A stretch of DNA of 62,685 nt. It comes from Peptococcaceae bacterium. Its GTDB lineage: Bacteria; Bacillota; Desulfotomaculia; Desulfotomaculales; Desulfocucumaceae. Positions 49,682-59,106 of the stretch are shown one piece after another (the stretch's first letter is position 1; each line of letters starts with the position of its first letter). The notes beneath the pieces were generated by a model. The model saw only the letters and a program-made list of their open reading frames with translations, had not been told where the DNA came from and made no database searches. Made by a program: the position numbers and the translations under genes. The DNA lies in contig JAILZP010000017.1 of the NCBI GenBank assembly GCA_023512435.1, positions 1-62,685 of the forward strand, written 5' to 3'.

Positions 49682-51547
49682 ATGCAGCCAGTTCGGGAGA
49701 AGTGGGACAAAAATACTCGCATATATCATCTCGGCGGCAGTGGTTACAAGCTCATAATCCGGGAGGGGCAAAACTACTTCAACAGGCAGACGGGCCAGTA
49801 CGAGGAAGTTGACTTAAACCCTAAAAAGGAGAGCAATTGGGAATTTGAGTACGCGGTAAAGTCTAACAACTTCGCCGCGTATTTCAATGATGCCACTGAT
49901 CCGGTTAACCCTACGCTGGCCGGGGTGGAAATTGTAAACAAAAACGGGGCGGCCAGGTGGATCAACTACAAAATCCATGAGGCTGCCCCCACCAGTATAG
50001 AGGTTACGAACAACAAGGTTATATACCGGGGCTGTTGGCCGGGGGTAGACTGCGAGTACATCGTATCCCCGGAAAAATTGAAATTTAATGTAATCTTCGC
50101 CAGCCAGGAAGCGGTTAAAGACGTGGTTATCACATTGAAGGAATCGCCGGGGATGAATATCCGCCAGGAAAAAGACGGCGATATCATCTATGAGGATACA
50201 GATACCAAGGAGGAATTGTGGCGCATTGAAGCGCCATATTTTTTTGAGCAAAAGAAGATACGCAAACAAAAGCGCCGCAACGTCAAATTCAAATTGGGGC
50301 AGACCCGCAGGCACAACGGGGCTGACTACAAGGCGCTGTCGTTTGAAATTAACGGGGTTAACTGGCTTTCGCAGGCTGAATACCCTCTTGTACTTGACCC
50401 GACCACAAACGTAGGCCAGCCGGGTAAGGATAAGCTCATCTACAAGCAGCAGCCTGACAGTGTGGACAACGATCTGAATGAACTGCTGCTGATGAATTAT
50501 TGGTACGGTACAGCCTGGGATACCAGCAGGCTGCTGTTTCAGTTTGATATGTCTGCGCTGCCGGCCAACGCCTCGATCATGTGGGCAACCTTATACCTGT
50601 TCTGGTTTTCCCAGGACGCCAGTAAAGGCAAGACTATTTCCTATGCTGTCAAAAGGTTAACCCGGTCTGATTGGCTGGAGAATGAAGTCACCTGGAACAG
50701 CTACAAAACCGGATCAGCCTGGACTACTCCGGGCGGCGACACTACCGATGCCGGAAAATTCTACGGCAGTTTCAGCAGCGACGTTGATTACCCAAATGCG
50801 TGGCTGGGCTGGCCGATTGACGATATTGCCAAAAACATTTTCAACGAGGGCAAAAGAATTGTTGATGTTCTGTTTAAAGCCTACGCTGAGAGGGGCGCGC
50901 CGGAAAGCGGAACTTACGAAACACCAACCGGATACCAGTTTTTCCATGATCGCGCTTACTCGGATGTTAACCTTCGCCCTTACCTTGAAATACTGTACTG
51001 GTTGACTTATAGCTCCAGTTTTACAGCCGGTGCAGCCGTTGTAAAAAGGTATGTCAGGAGCTTTACCGCCAATGCGATCGGGAGGAAAACGGTAAGCAAA
51101 ACATTTAATGCCTATTCATTGCACAAGAAAACCGCCAACCGAAACTTCACCGCAAGTGCGGTATTCCGCAAAACACTGCGCCCGTCTTTTTCAGCGGATG
51201 CCATATTCCAAAACAGATGGACAAAACCCCTGACTATTTATTCCACCCTACGCAGGGTAAACACTAACCAAATGGCTGTTAATTCCACCCACAAGAGGCT
51301 GTCCGTACAGGGCAGTTTTTTGGTCGATTCCCAAATTACAAAGATCGTGTCCGGCGGCTTCAGCAGCCATGCCACTCTGAAGAAAACCGATATTATTAAG
51401 ACTTTTAAAGCCAGTGCCGCAGTAATCGGCCAAGGCGCGTCTGTATTCTTCGACCAGGCTTTTGTTGACCTGTCAGTGACCGCAAAGGCGGATTTGACGG
51501 TTAATGTTACCAGGAGTATTACTTGGGAGGTGTCAACTGTAACATGA
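49682..51547 (+). CDS. Phage-type DNRLRE-domain protein with C-terminal short repeats
   Basis: This 621-residue protein has an N-terminal beta-rich region (YHLGGSGYKLIIREGQNYFN, YRGCWPGVDCEYIVSPEKLK) that resembles the front part of large secreted DNRLRE proteins. The middle (about 245-445: LLFQFDMSALPANASIMWAT, WLENEVTWNSYKTGSAW) is a DNRLRE/CBM96-like jelly roll. The C-terminus (about 445-600) has repeats such as SFTANAIGRKTVSKTF and SFSADAIFQN, related to those in the preceding gene. It may be a fibre protein that pairs with its neighbour. The stop codon overlaps the next ATG (ATGA). Confidence 0.78.
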   Translation: MQPVREKWDKNTRIYHLGGSGYKLIIREGQNYFNRQTGQYEEVDLNPKKESNWEFEYAVKSNNFAAYFNDATDPVNPTLAGVEIVNKNGAARWINYKIHEAAPTSIEVTNNKVIYRGCWPGVDCEYIVSPEKLKFNVIFASQEAVKDVVITLKESPGMNIRQEKDGDIIYEDTDTKEELWRIEAPYFFEQKKIRKQKRRNVKFKLGQTRRHNGADYKALSFEINGVNWLSQAEYPLVLDPTTNVGQPGKDKLIYKQQPDSVDNDLNELLLMNYWYGTAWDTSRLLFQFDMSALPANASIMWATLYLFWFSQDASKGKTISYAVKRLTRSDWLENEVTWNSYKTGSAWTTPGGDTTDAGKFYGSFSSDVDYPNAWLGWPIDDIAKNIFNEGKRIVDVLFKAYAERGAPESGTYETPTGYQFFHDRAYSDVNLRPYLEILYWLTYSSSFTAGAAVVKRYVRSFTANAIGRKTVSKTFNAYSLHKKTANRNFTASAVFRKTLRPSFSADAIFQNRWTKPLTIYSTLRRVNTNQMAVNSTHKRLSVQGSFLVDSQITKIVSGGFSSHATLKKTDIIKTFKASAAVIGQGASVFFDQAFVDLSVTAKADLTVNVTRSITWEVSTVT

Positions 51548-51840
51548 CGCTGGTTCAAAATGATATCGGCATTGTGTTTAACTTTAACGTCAAGGATGAG
51601 AACAACCTGAATGTAGACCTGACAAACGCCACCGTGCGGTTGATCTGGAAGAATGATACCGGGAAAACTACCAAAACCTGTACCATTGTGGATGCGATTA
51701 ACGGGGTATGCCGGTATGTGATTGTTGAAGGCGACCTGACGACGGTTGGAAAGTATGACTGCGAGCTTGAAGTTGATTTCGGCACGACAAAATTAACTAC
51801 CAATAAATTTACCTTCAAAGTCAGATCGGAGTTGGGGTAG
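51544..51840 (+). CDS. BppU-like baseplate/fibre accessory protein
   Basis: This 98-residue beta-rich protein (MTLVQNDIGIVFNFNVKDEN, ATVRLIWKNDTGKT, VGKYDCELEVDFGTTKLTTN) resembles the N-terminal domain of BppU-type baseplate upper proteins and other small phage immunoglobulin-like proteins. Its ATG overlaps the stop of the preceding fibre gene, so the two are coupled. It has no signal peptide. It is probably a structural linker between fibre and baseplate. Confidence 0.65.
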   Translation: MTLVQNDIGIVFNFNVKDENNLNVDLTNATVRLIWKNDTGKTTKTCTIVDAINGVCRYVIVEGDLTTVGKYDCELEVDFGTTKLTTNKFTFKVRSELG

Positions 51841-51841
51841 A

Positions 51842-52612
51842 GTGAGGAAAATAACCAAGACGGTTTTATCTGCAATTTTAACCATAATACTGGCTGTCGC
51901 CTCCACCCTGACCGCCTGGGCTGGAGCAATAAGCTACCGAGTGCGATCCGGCGACACCCTTTGGGGGATAGCCAACCGGTTTGACGCTACCGTGACTGAG
52001 ATAAAGAAGGCCAGCGGCATTACCGGCGACACCATCCACCCCGGCCAGCAACTTACAGTACCGGGGATAAGCCAGTACAGGGTGGTGAGCGGTGACACCC
52101 TCTGGCAGATTGCCAAAAAATTTAATACCACAATCTACCTCCTGCAAAAGATGAACGAACTGCCCGGAAGCCAAATCTACGCCGGGCAGTTTCTTTATGT
52201 GCCGGACAAAAGCGAGGCAAATACCCCCCCGGTTAGTGGGTATTCCAACGCAGACGTATATTGGCTTGCCCGAATCATCAGCGCCGAAGCGCGGGGAGAA
52301 TCGCAGCTTGGGCAGATTGCGGTGGGGGCTGTAATTCTTAATAGGGTGAATAACCCCAATTTCCCTGACACTGTTAAAGGTGTGATTTTCCAGTACACCT
52401 ACGGGATACCGCAGTTTTCCCCGGTTGAAGATGGATCAATCTACAGCGACCCCACGGCTACGGCGGTGAAGGCGGCCTACAGCGCGCTCTCGGGCTACGA
52501 TCCCACTTGCGGCGCTTTGTACTTCTATAATCCCCAACTAACCAGCTACCATAATTGGGTGAGAAGTCGCCCCGTGACTGTAGTAATCGGCAATCACGTA
52601 TTCGCCAAGTGA
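51842..52612 (+). CDS. LysM-SleB type cell-wall hydrolase
   Basis: This 256-residue secreted protein has a signal peptide (ILTIILAVASTLTAWAGA) and two LysM domains (YRVRSGDTLWGIANRFDATV and YRVVSGDTLWQIAKKFNTTI). A SleB-like hydrolase_2 domain (about 130-256: ARIISAEARGESQLGQIAVG, GALYFYNPQLTSYHNW) follows, with the catalytic Glu in SAEARGE. SleB-type enzymes cut muramyl bonds in spore cortex or cell wall. Within a phage block it may be the endolysin or a virion-associated hydrolase, but the signal peptide and resemblance to host spore lysins suggest acquisition from the host. GTG start at 51842, one nt after the previous stop. Confidence 0.9.
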   Translation: MRKITKTVLSAILTIILAVASTLTAWAGAISYRVRSGDTLWGIANRFDATVTEIKKASGITGDTIHPGQQLTVPGISQYRVVSGDTLWQIAKKFNTTIYLLQKMNELPGSQIYAGQFLYVPDKSEANTPPVSGYSNADVYWLARIISAEARGESQLGQIAVGAVILNRVNNPNFPDTVKGVIFQYTYGIPQFSPVEDGSIYSDPTATAVKAAYSALSGYDPTCGALYFYNPQLTSYHNWVRSRPVTVVIGNHVFAK

Positions 52613-52622
52613 GGTGAGGCTA

Positions 52623-53210
52623 TTGAATTTCAAACAGATGAAACGGCGGGGCTGGCAGGTTATTGACGACAACCCCGATAACCCCATTGAGATTGACGAT
52701 GCGCTCATGGGCGAATATATCAACGAGGCTGTGCAGGATTTGGCCGATGCGCTCCATATAGTGAAATCGGCCAATTTGTCTTTTAACAACGGGTCGGCCT
52801 GGCTGCCGGATGATTTTCTGGAGCCGGTGAAAGCCTGGGACGGCAGCAGGGAATTGAAGCGCCTGTACTCGCTTAACGATAAAACGGTGACGGATGACAC
52901 CACCGATGCCAGCGAATACATCATCCCCAATGACGGCACGATCCAAATATTCGGCAGCCACCTTACCGGCACATTCAAGCTGGAATATATAGCAGCTCCC
53001 GACCCGCTTTCCAATGACAACGACACCCCGGAATTAATTCCCGCCCGTTATCATCACTTTATCCCGGAGATTTACGTCAAAGCGCAATACTCATTAAAGA
53101 ACGGCAGGACGAACACCTACCGCACGTATATGTCGCTTTGGGAGGATATACGAAATGAAATAGCCTCCAAGCAAACCGTGACTTCCTTTGAACAGGAGGA
53201 AATCTGGTAA
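52623..53210 (+). CDS. Phage adaptor-like structural protein
   Basis: This protein has 195 residues. The first part is helical (FKQMKRRGWQVIDDNPDNPI, DDALMGEYINEAVQDLADAL) and is followed by a beta-rich middle (IQIFGSHLTGTFKLEYIAAP) and a helical end (ARYHHFIPEIYVKAQYSLKN). This layout is like head-tail adaptor proteins of short-tailed phages. The TTG at 52623 has GAGGTGAGG upstream; GTG 52614 would overlap that site. Its stop TAA overlaps the next ATG (TAATG). The family assignment is tentative. Confidence 0.6.
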   Translation: MNFKQMKRRGWQVIDDNPDNPIEIDDALMGEYINEAVQDLADALHIVKSANLSFNNGSAWLPDDFLEPVKAWDGSRELKRLYSLNDKTVTDDTTDASEYIIPNDGTIQIFGSHLTGTFKLEYIAAPDPLSNDNDTPELIPARYHHFIPEIYVKAQYSLKNGRTNTYRTYMSLWEDIRNEIASKQTVTSFEQEEIW

Positions 53211-56200
53211 TGGGCAGAGAGGCGTTTAAAATGAACGGCGGCGGCAGCGGCGATCCAGGCCGGGAATCCTTTGCCTTTGAAAACTTCCAGGGAGTAGACA
53301 TTATTTCCGACAACACCGCGCTGCCCAAAAAGATGGTGCCGTTCGCCAAGAATGTTGACTTCTCCAAACGTATCGGCGCGGCGGCCAAGCGGGACGGCAT
53401 CAAGAAATTAATTGACAGCCTCGGAACGGGCGGCTGCATCGGCATCCACAACTACCGGTCAGCCGCCGGTGATCGCGTTCTGTTCGGTTGGGGCAACGCT
53501 CTCTACATGCTGGCCGGCACAAGCGCCACTCTGACTAAATCAGAACAAACAGATTGGCAGGCAGGCCAGGGATATAATACCGACCTGACCAGCAGCCCCG
53601 GCGACATTAAAATGGCAGCCGCCCCGAGCAATACATTCACCCGGAACACAGCCGCATATACCAGTGACGGCGTAAAGGTATCCAACAATATCCCCCGCTA
53701 TGAGAAAGGGCTGTTTGACAAGGGTGTTCTCATCGAGGGGGCGGCTACCAACCTTTTATCAAACCCACTGTTTGCTGCCGACACAACGGGTTGGAATAAA
53801 GCCTCTATGGCTGACTGGTCTTACACCGGCACGGCAATGGAGAGAAAAACAGACGGCGGCGCTGTTGGAACAACCTATGTCAAGCTGGGCGACGGCGCAA
53901 ACTCAGGCAAAGGCATGGCCACGGCCAACAACATCACGGTTGCTGCCGGCGGCGTCTATAACATTTCGTTCTATATGAAGGTTGCCGATTTGCAAAGCCA
54001 AGCCATTGTCTGCATCCGCACCAAGGATGGCGCTGGCGCAAATAACAGCGCATCTGTGACGCCTCCTGACGGCTGGGTGTATTCACCGGCTTATGATTCC
54101 TTTTATAAGCTGTTTTCCAACAGTGAAATAAACAAATGGGAGCGCCATGAACAACCCTGCGCCATACCCGCTGGTGCAGCTTCCCTCCAGGCGTCCATTC
54201 AATACTACACCGGCGGGGATAAGTATATCAACGTAAGCGCGCCGCAGTTCGTTAATTGCCGGATAGCCACCACCTTTACAGACGGCACGCGGGACGGCGA
54301 TTTGTTAAGCTATGCCGTTCCCGCGTTACCGGCTGAATTTGTCATCGGCGGCGTGCTTAAACCTGAATGGGACAGCACGGCTTACGGCGTGGGGGATGGC
54401 TACAACGTATTGGCCTATTTGAAAAATGACGTTCAGAACGACTATAAAGTGCTTCTCATAAGCAACGCCGCAGATGGAAGAAAGGGCAAAATTTGCATAG
54501 AGAAACAGGTCGGCGGCGCAAGAACGGATTTGGTCGGCGCTAATGCGTTGAGTTTTAAAGCCGGTGACGCTATCCGGTGGGCTGCCGCCCAACTCACCCA
54601 GGCATACGGGGATTTGGCGGCGGGGATGCACTTATGGGTCAGGGTGAATAATGGCGCTGTTGAACACTATTCGCTCAACCATACAGCCAGCGTGCCAAAC
54701 CTTACCGCTTGTTACCTTGGATCAAACGGATCGAACAGCAACTACGTCAACGGCACAATTGACGACTTTTTTATTGAGGGTATAGCCGCCCGGAACGTCA
54801 TTGGGCAGCCCGTCAATTCGGCCAGCCTGGAAGGGCTGGTCACAAGCGGGTCGGCTTACAGCGTGAGCGCCGCCACCATCTTGTACGTTTCCGGCGACAG
54901 CACTATCACCGCCCCGCGCTGCCCAGGCGTGTGGCTGTCTCCCGTGTACGACTTGGGCAGCAACCCGGAGATAGCCTCAATCGCCTGGACGGCTGCGGAA
55001 CCGGCCAGTACCGATTGTTCATTGAAAATCCGCAGCAGCGCCGATAACTCAACCTTTGGCACGTGGCAGGCCGTATCCAGCGGAGGCAGCATTCCTCTCT
55101 TGCGATACCAGCAAATACGTGTTGACTTGACCACCGGTGACAGAAGCGCCACTCCTTCATTCAGCGAGTTTACCATAACTTACGAAAGCAGCTTAAACCA
55201 AGCCGTTGCTGTAAAAACCGGCCTGCCTGGAACAAAAATAAGGTTTACCAACTACGACAACAAGTGCTACTGGTGCGCCGGTGGGCGGTTACAAGTTTTT
55301 GACGGCACAACCAACCGTGACGTCGGCACCGATCCCCCGGCCACAGCGCCCACGCTGACGGCATCTGGAACGGGATTGACCGGCAAGTACAAGGGAGCAG
55401 TTACCTTTGTTACCGCAGAGGGATTTGAAAGCAACCCCTCTCCTTTCAGCGCCGAAATCAACCTGTCCAACCAGGGGATTCAGTGGAGCAATATCCCTAC
55501 GGGCGGGGCGCGGGTGGTTAAACGCAATTTATACCGCACCAAGGCGGGTGGCGCGGATTATTACTTTATTGCTACTCTTAACGATAATGTCACTGCCGCA
55601 TATACTGATACAACGGCTGATACCGCGCTGGTGACGTTGATGGAAACCAACAACAACATCCCCGGCAGCGCCGTTATCGTCCACGCGCACAAGAACTATA
55701 TATTCTACGTCAGCGCCGACGATCCCAAAAAGCTGTTCTTCTCCAAGATAGCCTCTCCCGAAAGCTACCCTTCAGTCTACTACAAGCTGTTTCCCGGCGA
55801 TATTGTTTCAGTCAGGAGTTACTTTAACTACCTGATTGTCAGCGGCCACAACTACACCAAGGCGGTTGAGGGCAGTGTATTTGGCGGGGTAGCCGACGAC
55901 ACTGTTATCCGGGATTTGGACGACATTGGCGCTTTAAGCCATGAGGGGTTAGCCGACTGCATCGACCCGCAGTTCGGCAACGTGCTGGCCTACCCCACTC
56001 CCTACGGCATCGGCTACATCACCCCCGGCATCCAGGAGAAATCCCTTTCCCGCATCCCCCTGTCAAAAGACGTGCAGCCGTACTTCGACCAGGCGGTTAA
56101 CCGGCAGAACACCGCCGGGGTGTTTGCCGACAGCCGCTACCTGGTTGCCATCAACTCCCCGCAGTCAACTTACAACGATCTCGTGCTGTGCTACGACTTC

Positions 56201-56695
56201 CGCACGAAGAAGTGGAACGGCGTCTGGACGCTCAAAGCCTCGGGTTTCTGCGTGGCCAACCGCAAGGTGTATATGGCTTCCTCCACGGAAGGCGTGATTT
56301 ACGAGATGTTTAACGGCACGTCTGACGCGGGGGAGAAGATAAATTATGTTCTCGATACCCTATACACCACCACGAAATACGGAGCCAACTATAAGAAAAA
56401 ATTCCTGCAAGCCTGGATCGCCGTGTCGGACGACAGCGTGACGGATACTATGACTGTTCGGTTTAAGGTGGACAACCAGGGTGGAACAGTGCAGCCGGGC
56501 AGCAAGAGCGGCTGGAACGTGGGAACGTGGTCGGGGGATATTTACGGCAAACAGAACGCAATCCTCTCGCCGAAGCTGAAGATACCGGCTGGAAAAGGAT
56601 ATTACTACGGGGTGAGGATTGAGGACGACAGCACGAATCCTTTTACGGTATTTGCGATTATCACCGAATTTGAGCCGCCCATCCTGGGCGATTAA
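53210..56695 (+). CDS. Large phage tail protein with inserted lectin-like domain
   Basis: This is an 1161-residue protein. The N-terminus (FQGVDIISDNTALPKKMVPF, NVDFSKRIGAAAKRDGIKKL) matches tail proteins of short-tailed phages that open with a genome-position-like 'NTALP...NVDF...R' signature. A central insert of about 430 residues (about 120-560) is jelly-roll and LamG-like (FNLLSNPLFAADTTGW-type start, then AVPALPAEFVIGGVLKPEWD). The C-terminal half (about 640-1161) is rich in beta strands (HAHKNYIFYVSADDPKKLFF, GVWTLKASGFCVANRKVYMA), perhaps a propeller. The insert probably adds carbohydrate binding. It is translationally coupled to the upstream adaptor-like gene. Confidence 0.7.
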   Translation: MGREAFKMNGGGSGDPGRESFAFENFQGVDIISDNTALPKKMVPFAKNVDFSKRIGAAAKRDGIKKLIDSLGTGGCIGIHNYRSAAGDRVLFGWGNALYMLAGTSATLTKSEQTDWQAGQGYNTDLTSSPGDIKMAAAPSNTFTRNTAAYTSDGVKVSNNIPRYEKGLFDKGVLIEGAATNLLSNPLFAADTTGWNKASMADWSYTGTAMERKTDGGAVGTTYVKLGDGANSGKGMATANNITVAAGGVYNISFYMKVADLQSQAIVCIRTKDGAGANNSASVTPPDGWVYSPAYDSFYKLFSNSEINKWERHEQPCAIPAGAASLQASIQYYTGGDKYINVSAPQFVNCRIATTFTDGTRDGDLLSYAVPALPAEFVIGGVLKPEWDSTAYGVGDGYNVLAYLKNDVQNDYKVLLISNAADGRKGKICIEKQVGGARTDLVGANALSFKAGDAIRWAAAQLTQAYGDLAAGMHLWVRVNNGAVEHYSLNHTASVPNLTACYLGSNGSNSNYVNGTIDDFFIEGIAARNVIGQPVNSASLEGLVTSGSAYSVSAATILYVSGDSTITAPRCPGVWLSPVYDLGSNPEIASIAWTAAEPASTDCSLKIRSSADNSTFGTWQAVSSGGSIPLLRYQQIRVDLTTGDRSATPSFSEFTITYESSLNQAVAVKTGLPGTKIRFTNYDNKCYWCAGGRLQVFDGTTNRDVGTDPPATAPTLTASGTGLTGKYKGAVTFVTAEGFESNPSPFSAEINLSNQGIQWSNIPTGGARVVKRNLYRTKAGGADYYFIATLNDNVTAAYTDTTADTALVTLMETNNNIPGSAVIVHAHKNYIFYVSADDPKKLFFSKIASPESYPSVYYKLFPGDIVSVRSYFNYLIVSGHNYTKAVEGSVFGGVADDTVIRDLDDIGALSHEGLADCIDPQFGNVLAYPTPYGIGYITPGIQEKSLSRIPLSKDVQPYFDQAVNRQNTAGVFADSRYLVAINSPQSTYNDLVLCYDFRTKKWNGVWTLKASGFCVANRKVYMASSTEGVIYEMFNGTSDAGEKINYVLDTLYTTTKYGANYKKKFLQAWIAVSDDSVTDTMTVRFKVDNQGGTVQPGSKSGWNVGTWSGDIYGKQNAILSPKLKIPAGKGYYYGVRIEDDSTNPFTVFAIITEFEPPILGD

Positions 56696-56716
56696 TTTTT
56701 ATGGAGGCAGATCATT

Positions 56717-59092
56717 ATGGGTTTAGTCTGGAACCGGTACGGCGAAGTAATCGGCACTACCTCCGGAGCAAGTTATACAGACAATAGCAATGCGGCGACA
56801 AACACCCACGGCGGCGGCGCACAGGCCAGCAAGCCGTGGACAGGCGGGGGATCGTCTACCCCAACCAGTTCAACAAGCTCACCGCCTAGCTCTAGCAGCA
56901 GTAGCAGCAGTTCCAGCGGGAGCAACAGTTCCAACAGTGGAAGTTCCAGCCGTTCCAGCAGCGGTGGAAGCTCCAGCAGTAGTTCTTCACAATCAGAAGC
57001 GGCTTGGTGGAAGGCAAATTTCGGTTATGTTCCGCCCTGGATAGGCGGCGGTAGCAGCACTCCTTCCACGCCGTCATCTCCGTCAACTCCCTCCACGCCA
57101 TCTACACCCTCTATTCCGCCAAGTGGCGGTAGCCATAGCAGCAGCCCACTTTCGGCATCATACAATGACAGCATTCTTGCCCAAATCAGGGCGGGTAATA
57201 CCTCTTTAGGCTGGTCAGAGATTGCCAAAGCCGGTCAAGACTATAACGCTTACGCCAACGATGCAACCCGCCAGGCCGCAGCGCATGATTGGGCAAACAA
57301 GGTTAGGGATGCTATGGGTATCAGCAGCCAGTACGATCGCACTACCGGCGCATATACCGGTGGCGGCACTGATCCCAACCCCTATAAAAGCGGCAGCAGC
57401 AATACCGGTAGTGGCAACAACAGCAACACTCCTGTTCTTGGCAACCAGACCAATACCCCCGCGCCCCTTGTTCCCAATTCCCCTCAATTCCAGCAAGGAA
57501 GCTACGGCTTTGATTCAAATGCCAATAAAATCCCGGTCAACCTGGGCAACGGCCAAGTCATAAACGGCGTGATGAAAGACGGATATACCTACGTGCCAAT
57601 AAAACAGATGGCTAATATGATGGGCGGCCAGCTTGGCAATTATGATCCCAATAACCTGACCATTCAAGTAAACGGTAAAACTGTTCCGGTACACATTGAT
57701 TCCAATGGCGTGGGCTATGCGCCGGTCAGGAATATGGCTGACGCTTTCGGGGCAAGTGTGGGCTGGAACAGCAAATCCGACGGAAGCGTATCTGATGTTT
57801 TCCTGGCGCAGCCAACTGTAAATCAGCAGCAGCCGGTTATTGACCAGCAAAAACTATTGGAAGAACAACAACTGGCAGAGCGTCAAAAAATGATTGAGGA
57901 ATTGCTGAAACAATTCCAGCAGCCAATCCCCATGCCTCAGATGCCTGAAATGCCGCAGATACCGCAACAACAACCCTCTTATGAAGATTTCCTGGAGAGA
58001 GCGCGGGAGATGATCAACCCCGCATACGCCAAAGCGCGGGAAACCCTGAGCAAAGTGAACGAGCAGCAGCGCCAGCTGATGATCCAACGGCTGGCGGCCA
58101 AAGGGCAGCCCTTCGGCGGCCTGCGTGAAGAAATGGAGATGCAGCTGGCGCAGGATTTTATGAACCAGTTGTCCGACCAGGATATGCAGCAGCTATCCGA
58201 AGCGTTGAAAATAGCCCAATCGCTGTCGGAGCAAGACGAGCAGCAAGCCAGGTGGCTGGCCGACCAGGCGTGGCAGCGGTGGCAGGCGCAGGCGAATATG
58301 GCGCAGCAGCAGTACCAGTACGCAGTCGCCGACAGAAACAACCGGCTTACCGGCCTGATGAATCTGGCCAGGTATCTGCAAGAGGAAGAACAGGCCAGGA
58401 GGGAAGCCGCGCTGGAGCAAGCGAAGTTTTACTGGCAGCAGAAGAAAGACTTGCTCCCCTACACCACCCCCGACGCCAACACGGTTTTCAGGATGGGTAA
58501 TATCAGCGCCGACAAAGCCGCCGACCTGGAAATGGAGCGGTGGAAATGGGAAAACCCCAGCGCCAACGCCTACCTTGGCTACCAGGGCGATCTGGCCAGG
58601 GCTAACTCATACTCAAGCAATTATACCCCGCCACAGTGGGTAGAGCAGCAGGGTTACGACGCCGTGGCCAACCAGTTTGCCGACGCGCTGCAATCATACG
58701 CCAGCTACGAGGATATGATCGGCGGCATCCAGTCGGCCAAGCCGTATCTCGATCCCATGACGGCGGAGGCTTTGATGCGGCTGGCCAAATCTATGGAGCC
58801 GCTTTATTACTACACCAACCCCGCAGGTCAGAAAGTAGGAAAGTCTGGGCCAAAGTTTAAACCCGCCGAAGAATCCCCAACGGGCGGCTACGATCCACTG
58901 CGGGTCAAGTGGAACACCTCCCCTTACGCCGGGAGCCAGTACGGTGGAACAATAGATGGAGCCATGCCGGGAGCGCACGAAGTCAACCAGTTTCTTAATA
59001 AGCCGGAACAGCCGCAGGTAGCCGCCCCGCAGTCGTTCTGGCAAAGGTTGATGGGAGCGTTGAGCGGCAGCCGTTCCATAGAGGATTATTAG
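56717..59092 (+). CDS. Phage-linked protein: Ser-rich linker, stalk domain, Gln-rich coiled coil
   Basis: This 791-residue protein has residues about 35-95 consisting mostly of Ser with Pro and Thr, then a Pro-Ser-Thr linker, and a copper-amine-oxidase-N stalk domain (about 275-375, GYTYVPIKQMANMMGGQLGN). Long Gln/Glu-rich coiled coils follow (about 375-590, QQLAERQKMIEELLKQFQQP). The C-terminal part is unassigned. There is no signal peptide, which is unusual because stalk domains usually occur on exported proteins. It may be a virion protein whose stalk domain contacts the host wall. The stalk domain is of the same family as those of the host proteins at 32805 and 39775. ATG 56717 has GGAGG 10 nt upstream. 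Confidence 0.7.
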   Translation: MGLVWNRYGEVIGTTSGASYTDNSNAATNTHGGGAQASKPWTGGGSSTPTSSTSSPPSSSSSSSSSSGSNSSNSGSSSRSSSGGSSSSSSSQSEAAWWKANFGYVPPWIGGGSSTPSTPSSPSTPSTPSTPSIPPSGGSHSSSPLSASYNDSILAQIRAGNTSLGWSEIAKAGQDYNAYANDATRQAAAHDWANKVRDAMGISSQYDRTTGAYTGGGTDPNPYKSGSSNTGSGNNSNTPVLGNQTNTPAPLVPNSPQFQQGSYGFDSNANKIPVNLGNGQVINGVMKDGYTYVPIKQMANMMGGQLGNYDPNNLTIQVNGKTVPVHIDSNGVGYAPVRNMADAFGASVGWNSKSDGSVSDVFLAQPTVNQQQPVIDQQKLLEEQQLAERQKMIEELLKQFQQPIPMPQMPEMPQIPQQQPSYEDFLERAREMINPAYAKARETLSKVNEQQRQLMIQRLAAKGQPFGGLREEMEMQLAQDFMNQLSDQDMQQLSEALKIAQSLSEQDEQQARWLADQAWQRWQAQANMAQQQYQYAVADRNNRLTGLMNLARYLQEEEQARREAALEQAKFYWQQKKDLLPYTTPDANTVFRMGNISADKAADLEMERWKWENPSANAYLGYQGDLARANSYSSNYTPPQWVEQQGYDAVANQFADALQSYASYEDMIGGIQSAKPYLDPMTAEALMRLAKSMEPLYYYTNPAGQKVGKSGPKFKPAEESPTGGYDPLRVKWNTSPYAGSQYGGTIDGAMPGAHEVNQFLNKPEQPQVAAPQSFWQRLMGALSGSRSIEDY

Positions 59093-59106
59093 ATGGGGGA
59101 TAGCTG

